Of a stretch of DNA of 64,000 nt, positions 58,697 to 64,000 are shown piece by piece (within the stretch, counting starts at the first letter, position 1; every line of letters begins with the position of its first letter). This stretch comes from Streptomyces adelaidensis (lineage in GTDB: Bacteria > Actinomycetota > Actinomycetes > Streptomycetales > Streptomycetaceae). Below the pieces are notes generated by a model. The model was not told where the DNA came from. It saw only the letters and a program-made list of their open reading frames with translations, and searched no databases. The position numbers were made by a program, and so were the translations under genes. The DNA is taken from assembly GCF_016598475.1 (NCBI RefSeq), contig NZ_JAEMUX010000025.1, positions 1 to 64,000 on the forward strand. The letters are read 5' to 3'.

Positions 58697-59821
58697 ATGG
58701 ACCCGCACGGACCCGTAGCCCAGCGCTACCCGCTCGTCGCCCGATTCCGGCCCGCCTGCCTGCCCCTGCCCGAGCGCGTGCGCGCGCTCGTCGACCTGGC
58801 CGACACCGCGCTGAAGACGACCGACCAGGGGCGCGCATCGGCCGTCTACAACCAGGCCGCGCTCATCGCCTCCGATCTCGACCTTCCCGACCTCGCACGC
58901 GAGCTGTGCCACCAGCACGCCGACGCCTACCTTCATGCCTGCCCCCTGCCCGGCATGAGCGCGATCCGAGGACTGGAACCGGTCGTCAACCTCGCCCGCC
59001 TCCGGATTCGTGCCGGCCGCGCCGATGAGGGACGTCAGCGACTGCTCGACCTGTATGAGGCCGTCGAGGCGGGCGCGGCTGCTCGGTTCGACGGTGTCGC
59101 GGTACCGGCGGACCTCACCGCGACCGACGAAGACCGCCACGAGGTCCGCGCGTGGCTGTGGCGTGTGCTCCTCGCCGACGGCACGCGCACTCTCACCACC
59201 AGGGGACGGTGGGCCGAGGCCAAAGCACACATCGAAGCTCACCGCGGCGTAGGCAAACGGATGCTCGACGGGCGCCAAGTCGCCGTACTCGCCGCCCTCG
59301 TTGTGGGTGACACGGCATCGGCCGCTGCCCTCCTCGCCGACACGATGCCTGGCGATCCATGGGAGCAAGCCGTCACGGCCTGCCTGACCGTCCTGTGCCG
59401 CCGCGCCGCCGGGCAGCCGATCGACGGCCACCTGGCGGACCTGGTGACGACCTACTCCGAGCGGAAGGCCGAACCTGGGATGACCGTCTTCGACATCCGG
59501 CTCGGACTTACCGTCCTTGACGCGATCGGATCCGCCGAGGCGCCCGGCGCGCGCCACATCGTCGAGGAACTGCACCGCAGGACGACGGACACCGAAGACG
59601 GCTACGCGGCCCGCGAGAACCTGGCGCACCCACTGTTCATCGCGCTCGCCACGGATCGGCAAGCACAGGAGTGCCGCGCTCTGGTGCGTTCCTGCGCCCT
59701 CGGGGCAGGGATGGTCCCCGATGATTTGCTAGGACAACTGACGGCTGCTCTACGCGCCGGAGACACCGTGATCCGGGAGAGTCTCGCGCGCCCCTTCGAT
59801 CCCGAACGTAAACCCCAATGA
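58697..59821 (+). CDS. TPR-like helical protein of the FxLD cluster region
   Basis: A 374-residue protein, almost entirely helical, with repeated 30-40-residue units (LADTALKTTDQGRASAVYNQAALIASDLDLPDLARELC, LEPVVNLARLRIRAGRADEGRQRLLDLYEAV). No HTH, signal or catalytic motif. Proteins of this kind occur beside FxLD lanthipeptide genes and NTP-binding regulators, but their role is not known to me. ATG follows GGGGGATCC. It is the last gene of the block; a terminator follows. Confidence 0.7.
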   Translation: MDPHGPVAQRYPLVARFRPACLPLPERVRALVDLADTALKTTDQGRASAVYNQAALIASDLDLPDLARELCHQHADAYLHACPLPGMSAIRGLEPVVNLARLRIRAGRADEGRQRLLDLYEAVEAGAAARFDGVAVPADLTATDEDRHEVRAWLWRVLLADGTRTLTTRGRWAEAKAHIEAHRGVGKRMLDGRQVAVLAALVVGDTASAAALLADTMPGDPWEQAVTACLTVLCRRAAGQPIDGHLADLVTTYSERKAEPGMTVFDIRLGLTVLDAIGSAEAPGARHIVEELHRRTTDTEDGYAARENLAHPLFIALATDRQAQECRALVRSCALGAGMVPDDLLGQLTAALRAGDTVIRESLARPFDPERKPQ

Positions 59822-59924
59822 ATTCGCAAGAGGATCTTGTTGTGGCCCTGGTCGGGCGCGACCGATGTGCCCTCAATGCGCCCTGGCCGCCCGACGCCGC
59901 CTCTCCGGCACCCGGCACTAAAAA

Positions 59925-59948
59925 GGGCGAGGCCCGAAGACCTCGCCC
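59925..59948. terminator. Terminator between convergent genes
   Basis: GGGCGAGG and CCTCGCCC form an 8-bp stem around CCCGAAGA, preceded by a short A-run. It lies 20 nt from the stop of the minus-strand 59969 gene and about 100 nt after the 58697 gene. Confidence 0.7.
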
Positions 59949-59968
59949 GCCACCAGCAAAACCTCGGA

Positions 59969-61273
59969 TCAGGGCCATACCAAGCAATAAGGCTGATGCC
60001 CAGCCTCATGCAGCCGATGGCTGAAGTCCTGCCACTCGTGCAGCAGTTGGTACACGTTGAACGCGTCGCGGGGCCCGCCGCGGTCCGGGACCGTCGACCA
60101 GATGAAGGCGGCGGCGCCGACGGCTTCCTCGCCGATGCCGCGGAGGGGGTCGACGACGGTCATGGGGAGCTTGACGACGGCGTAGTCGGGGTGGAGGACG
60201 ACGAGTTCGAGCGGGGGGACCTTGTGGAGGGGGACGCCTTCGATGCCGGTCAGCACCATCGCGGCCATCGTCTCCGGCTTGATCTTGGTGAACATGCCGT
60301 TCATGCCGAGCTCGTCGCCGCCGAGTTCCTCGGGGCGCATCGAGATCGGGACGCGGGCCGCGGTCGCGCCGTCGGGCGCGCCGAAGTATTTGTATGTCAC
60401 CCCCACCCGACCACCATTCCTGCTCCCCGCCCGGAGCCGGTTGACCACGTGGTCGAGGCCGTCCGCATGGTCCGCTCCGGGCACGCGGTCCGCACTCTCG
60501 ACGCGGTCCGGGTGTTCGGTACGGTCCTTGCGGTCCGCGCGGCTCCTGCGCTCCGCGCGACTCCTGCGATCCACGAGGTCAGGCCGGTCCATCCGGTCCG
60601 TCTGATCCATTCCGTCCACACGATTGACACGATCCACATGATCGGCACGATCCATACGGTCCATACCGTCCATACGGCTGCGCCGCCCGATCCGCTCAGG
60701 GCCGCCGCTCTGGATCCGGTCGGGACCGCTTTCCGCGCGGTCGGAACCGCTCTGGATCCGGTCGGTCCCGGTCCCCGTTCCCGTCTCGGTCCCCGTCTCG
60801 GACCCGGTACGGTCGGCGTCGCCCTGCGCGCCGCGTCGGCGACGTGAGCGGGGCGAACCGTCCTCCTGCGGAGAGGTCTGCGGGGTCTGCTGATCGTGCG
60901 AAGCGTGTGTGCCGTGTGCACCCTGCGGACCGTACACGCCCGGCCGTCCCTGCGGAGCGTGCGGGGGCTGTGATGTAGGCGGTACCGGTGGGGGCGGGGG
61001 AGGAGGTGCCGGTGGTCCCGGCGGCGGTGCCGGCAGCGAACCCTGCGGGCCCGGCCCCGCCGGCCCGCTCACCTCACCCGGCATCGGCCCTGGCCCGGAC
61101 TTCGATCCCGGCCCACTCCGGTCGCGGTCGCGGTCGCGATCCCGCTCCTGCCGTGTCTCCGCCGCTTCCTCCGCTTCGCGCCGGTGCCTGCCCCGCCGGG
61201 CACGACGAGGACCGAGGTCACCGGTCCCTTCGCCCAGTCCGCCACCGCGATGCATATCTCCACCCGAACGCAT
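59969..61273 (-). CDS. Repeat-rich protein with conserved C-terminal domain
   Basis: A 434-residue protein. The N-terminal two thirds are low-complexity: an Arg/Asp run (ERDRDRDRDR), a polyproline tract (PPPGPPAPPPPPPPVPP), GTETGTGTGT, and a stretch of about 70 residues of MDRxDRxDRV repeats. The last 145 residues form a well-conserved globular domain (TYKYFGAPDGATAARVPISMRPEELGGDELGMNGMFTKIKPETMAAMVLTGIEGVPLHKVPPLELVVLHPDYAVVKLPM). I know close relatives only from actinobacteria and without function. The start is uncertain (ATG at 61255 possible). It is divergent from the hemL region. Confidence 0.75.
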   Translation of the reverse strand: MRSGGDMHRGGGLGEGTGDLGPRRARRGRHRREAEEAAETRQERDRDRDRDRSGPGSKSGPGPMPGEVSGPAGPGPQGSLPAPPPGPPAPPPPPPPVPPTSQPPHAPQGRPGVYGPQGAHGTHASHDQQTPQTSPQEDGSPRSRRRRGAQGDADRTGSETGTETGTGTGTDRIQSGSDRAESGPDRIQSGGPERIGRRSRMDGMDRMDRADHVDRVNRVDGMDQTDRMDRPDLVDRRSRAERRSRADRKDRTEHPDRVESADRVPGADHADGLDHVVNRLRAGSRNGGRVGVTYKYFGAPDGATAARVPISMRPEELGGDELGMNGMFTKIKPETMAAMVLTGIEGVPLHKVPPLELVVLHPDYAVVKLPMTVVDPLRGIGEEAVGAAAFIWSTVPDRGGPRDAFNVYQLLHEWQDFSHRLHEAGHQPYCLVWP

Positions 61274-61394
61274 TTCTGGGACGCGCGACCCCCGCCACGC
61301 AACCCGATCATCGTGTCAGTGACCTCCCCCGCGGCCGCCCGCCGAAACGTGCGTTGAAACACCAGTCCGCAGGATCTTCGGAGCCTCTGACACC

Positions 61395-61541
61395 ATGGCC
61401 TGTGTGAGCTATCCGTACGAAGCCCCAGTCTCTCAGACCGTTGAAGGACGAGGCGCGGGCATCGTGGCGGCGGTCGATCCGCCGGAGGCTCTGTGGCTCA
61501 GATCTGTCGCGCGATGGCCTGAGAGTGCTGGCCTACGCTGA
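61395..61541 (+). other. 48-codon ORF copying the start of hemL
   Basis: The ORF begins with codons for [19 protein letters not shown]. HemL begins [19 protein letters not shown], and the DNA of the two stretches matches closely over about 30 nt around GAAGCCCCAGT. After that the ORF diverges and ends at TGA 47 nt before the hemL ATG. There is no clear ribosome-binding site. It is either a partial duplication or a leader ORF for hemL. Confidence 0.5.
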
Positions 61542-61588
61542 AGGCGTCACGAGCGACGGAGTCGGAGAAGTTGGAGAAAGCGCAGGTC

Positions 61589-62908
61589 ATGCCCCAACGA
61601 CCCTATTCATATGAAGCCCCAGTTTCGCAGACTCTTTTCGAGCGCGCGGCGGCCGTCACGCCCGGCGGCGTGAACTCTCCCGTGCGCGCCTTCCGTGCCG
61701 TGGGCGGTACGCCCCGGTTCATGGTGTCCGGTACCGGTCCATATCTGACGGACGCGGACGGGCGCGAATACGTCGACCTCGTCTGTTCCTGGGGGCCCAT
61801 GATCCTCGGGCACTCCCGTCCCGAGGTCATCGCCGCCGTCCAGGAGGCCGTCTCGCGCGGCACCTCCTTCGGTACGCCCGGTGAGGGCGAGGTCGCGCTC
61901 GCCGAGGAGATGGTCGCGCGGGTCGGGCCGCTGGAGCAGGTGCGGCTCGTGTCCAGTGGGACCGAGGCGACCATGTCGGCGATCAGGCTCGCCCGCGGGT
62001 TCACCGGCCGCGCCAAGGTGGTCAAGTTCGCCGGGTGTTATCACGGGCATGTCGACTCGCTGCTCGCCGCCGCCGGTTCGGGCCTGGCCACCTTCGCGCT
62101 GCCCGACACCCCGGGCGTCACCGGCGCCCAGGCCGGCGACACCATCGTGCTGCCCTACAACGACCTCGACGCCGTACGCACCGCCTTCGCCGCCCACCCC
62201 GGCGAGATCGCCTGCGTCATCACCGAGGCCTCGCCGGGCAACATGGGCGTCGTACCGCCGCTGCCCGGTTTCAACCAGGGGCTCAAGGACATCACCGCCG
62301 AGCACGGCGCGCTGTTCGTCTCCGACGAGGTCATGACCGGGTTCCGTACCAGCCGGGCCGGCTGGTACGGGATCGACGGCGTCGTCCCGGACCTCATGAC
62401 CTTCGGCAAGGTCATGGGCGGCGGCTTCCCCGCCGCCGCCTTCGGGGGACGTGCCGACGTGATGGCGTACCTCGCGCCCGCCGGGCCCGTCTACCAGGCC
62501 GGCACGCTCTCCGGGAACCCGGTCGCGACCGCCGCCGGGCTCGCGCAGCTGCGGCTGCTGGACGACGCGGCGTACGAGACGGTCGACGCCGTCTCCGCTC
62601 GGATCCAGGGGCTCGTCACGGACGCGCTCACCAAGGAAGGCGTCGCGCACACCGTGCAGAACGCCTCCAACATGTTCTCCGTGTTCTTCACGGACACCCC
62701 CGTGCGGAACTACGAGGACGCCAAGGCGCAGGAGTCGTACCGCTTCAACGCCTTCTTCCACTCGATGCTGGCGCAGGGCGTCTATCTGCCGCCGTCGTCG
62801 TTCGAGTCGTGGTTCGTGTCGACCGCACACGACGATCAGGCGGTACAGCGGATCGCCGACGCCCTTCCGGCGGCGGCGCGGGCAGCGGCGGAGGCTACAG
62901 CGGCATGA
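61589..62908 (+). CDS. hemL: Glutamate-1-semialdehyde 2,1-aminomutase
   Basis: Converts glutamate-1-semialdehyde to 5-aminolevulinate in the C5 pathway, feeding HemB. The 439 residues have [22 protein letters not shown] at the start, the [36 protein letters not shown] segment, and the PLP lysine in [22 protein letters not shown] lies 12 nt and AGG 2 nt before ATG; TTG at 61571 would add six residues. The downstream phosphatase gene overlaps by ATGA. Confidence 0.97.
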   Translation: MPQRPYSYEAPVSQTLFERAAAVTPGGVNSPVRAFRAVGGTPRFMVSGTGPYLTDADGREYVDLVCSWGPMILGHSRPEVIAAVQEAVSRGTSFGTPGEGEVALAEEMVARVGPLEQVRLVSSGTEATMSAIRLARGFTGRAKVVKFAGCYHGHVDSLLAAAGSGLATFALPDTPGVTGAQAGDTIVLPYNDLDAVRTAFAAHPGEIACVITEASPGNMGVVPPLPGFNQGLKDITAEHGALFVSDEVMTGFRTSRAGWYGIDGVVPDLMTFGKVMGGGFPAAAFGGRADVMAYLAPAGPVYQAGTLSGNPVATAAGLAQLRLLDDAAYETVDAVSARIQGLVTDALTKEGVAHTVQNASNMFSVFFTDTPVRNYEDAKAQESYRFNAFFHSMLAQGVYLPPSSFESWFVSTAHDDQAVQRIADALPAAARAAAEATAA

Positions 62909-63579
62909 GTGACATCACGGTCGTCCATCTGATGCGGCACGGCGAGGTCGCCAACCCGGACGGGATTCTGTACGGGCGTCTCGCCGGCTATCACCTCTCC
63001 GACCTCGGGCGGCGCATGGCCGACCGGGTCGCCGAGCATCTCGCCCCCCGCGACATCACGCACGTCGTCGCCTCCCCGCTGGAGCGGGCGCAGGAGACGG
63101 CGACGCCGATCGCCAAGGCGCACGGGCTGGACCTCGCCACCGACGCGCGGCTCCTGGAGGCCGGCAACGTCTTCCAGGGCAAGACCTTCGGCGTCGGCGA
63201 CGGCGCGCTGAAGCGGCCGGAGAACTGGAAGCACCTGGTCAACCCCTTCAAGCCGTCCTGGGGCGAGCCGTACGTCGACCAGGTCGTCCGGATGATGGGC
63301 GCCCTCGACGCGGCCAAGGACGCGGCCCGGGGACACGAGGCGGTGCTCGTCAGCCATCAGCTGCCGATCTGGATCGTCCGGTCGTACGTCGAGCGGCGCC
63401 GGCTCTGGCACGATCCGCGACGGCGGCAGTGCACCCTCGCCTCCCTGACGACGTTCACGTACCAGGGCGACAAGATCGTCTCGGTCGGCTACAGCGAGCC
63501 GGCCCGGGACCTCGTGCCGGCCCATCTCCTCGCGGGCGCCAGGCCGGTCAAGGGCCAGGACAAGGCTTTCGGCGCCTGA
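62905..63579 (+). CDS. Histidine phosphatase (phosphoglycerate mutase-like)
   Basis: A 224-residue histidine-phosphatase-superfamily protein. The catalytic LMRHGEV is at residues 9-15, with a second Arg in [12 protein letters not shown] and the second His in [12 protein letters not shown]. It lacks the insertions of true cofactor-dependent phosphoglycerate mutases, so it is probably a phosphatase. Its start overlaps hemL's stop, and the pair is cotranscribed. Confidence 0.92.
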   Translation: MSDITVVHLMRHGEVANPDGILYGRLAGYHLSDLGRRMADRVAEHLAPRDITHVVASPLERAQETATPIAKAHGLDLATDARLLEAGNVFQGKTFGVGDGALKRPENWKHLVNPFKPSWGEPYVDQVVRMMGALDAAKDAARGHEAVLVSHQLPIWIVRSYVERRRLWHDPRRRQCTLASLTTFTYQGDKIVSVGYSEPARDLVPAHLLAGARPVKGQDKAFGA

Positions 63580-63592
63580 ACCCCTGATCGAG

Positions 63593-63691
63593 CCAGATCA
63601 ACCAGATCAACCAGATCGACCAGATCGACCAGATCGACCAGATCGACCAGATCGACCAGATCGACCAGATCGACCAGATCGACCAGATCAA
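63593..63691. repeat. Eleven 9-bp tandem repeats after the phosphatase gene
   Basis: Eleven units of CCAGATCGA or CCAGATCAA in perfect 9-bp register. They begin 14 nt past the stop codon and end 10 nt before the terminator hairpin. The tract is non-coding here and lower in GC than its flanks. Confidence 0.92.
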
Positions 63692-63701
63692 GCGGAACCC
63701 C

Positions 63702-63738
63702 AAGGGCCGTACGTCTCTCTCACAGACGTACGGCCCTT
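63702..63738 (+). terminator. Terminator of the hemL operon
   Basis: AAGGGCCGTACGTCT pairs perfectly over 15 bp with AGACGTACGGCCCTT around a 7-nt loop, and TC-rich sequence follows. The DNA from here to 63941 has no gene; it includes a lower-GC stretch (about 63830-63865) with TATGCTAGT, a plausible promoter for the next gene. Confidence 0.9.
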
Positions 63739-63941
63739 TCCTCTGCCCTCGCGTGCTCTCTCGCTACGCGTGCCCCGCCCGCGTGCGCCCCGTCACAAAG
63801 CGTATGAGTCACCTCATGCGAGCGTATTCAGTCAAAGAGTCTTAAACATATGCTAGTTCGGCGGAACCCCCACGTTTCCCAGCGCCTCTAAAACGGTGTG
63901 CTTCACGTGAACCGATGCGTGAAATGACCAAAGGGGACGCA

Positions 63942-64000
63942 ATGAGCGAGATATCGCGAAGGGGAATGCTCGGGCTCGGTGTGGGTGCTGCCGCCGGCCT
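63942..64000 (+). CDS. Start of a Tat-exported protein (cut by window end)
   Basis: Only 19 codons are visible: SEISRRGMLGLGVGAAAGL, a twin-arginine signal (SRRGMLGLG) followed by a hydrophobic run. GGGGACGC is upstream of ATG. The mature protein lies outside the window, so no function can be given. Confidence 0.7.
   Translation, partial: MSEISRRGMLGLGVGAAAG

Noticed and set aside
63593-63691. CRISPR array
   Set aside because: The 9-bp units are directly adjacent with no spacers, and no cas genes are present.

Overview
The window is high-GC actinobacterial DNA and almost certainly a Streptomyces chromosome. The evidence is strong third-position GC bias, GTG and TTG starts, WhiJ-type HTH/DUF397 pairs, a DUF574 methyltransferase, DUF3558 lipoproteins, DUF2637 and DUF4253 proteins and two RiPP clusters. 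Housekeeping genes (hemB, argS, lysS, hemL, a phosphoglycerate-mutase-like gene) form a backbone, with accessory DNA between them.

Layout. 0.2-7.7 kb: accessory block with an hsdM remnant, a WhiJ-like regulator with its DUF397 partner, a chain of five small overlapping genes, an HTH/TPR regulator, a methyltransferase and an HTH protein. 7.8-20.8 kb: hemB, two gene fragments, a DUF574 methyltransferase, an APH-like kinase, a PLP aminotransferase, DUF4253 genes, a secreted protein, argS and lysS divergent, and a DUF2637 membrane protein. 21-33.4 kb: two DUF3558 lipoproteins, an RtcB RNA ligase, a free-standing LAGLIDADG endonuclease, YnfA-like, SnoaL-like and SDR genes, an AraC regulator interrupted by a short repeat, a deleted LLM monooxygenase, a glycosyltransferase, a two-component system and a transglutaminase-like protein. 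33.8-41.3 kb: an ATPase regulator, a kinase, modABC with a TOBE regulator, and an orphan mycosin with its proline-rich partner.

41.5-46.5 kb is an apparently complete lasso peptide cluster on the minus strand. It holds the precursor (44 aa), the Asn-synthetase-like cyclase, the RRE protein B1, the protease B2, an ABC ATPase and an ABC permease. The predicted core is GCGFNFFEMPAQHNIC, with a Gly1-Glu8 ring and cysteines at 2 and 16. 47-51.5 kb: a second secreted paralogue sharing a promoter and 15-bp iterons with the one at 14.7 kb, a class A beta-lactamase, HD and ImmA fragments fused head to head, and an intact IS110 element. 51.9-59.8 kb: an FxLD-type lanthipeptide cluster that looks damaged. 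The regulator lacks its HTH and carries a frameshift, the precursor lacks the FxLD part of its leader, and LanC is cut in half, while LanB and the FxLD-system methyltransferase are intact. 60-64 kb: a repeat-rich protein, hemL preceded by a small ORF copying its 5' end, a histidine phosphatase, a 9-bp tandem repeat and the start of a Tat-exported protein.

A recurring theme is clean truncation or fusion scars (near 9.0, 14.5, 28.26, 49.5, 53.45 and 57.25 kb) and short tandem repeats in or next to genes.
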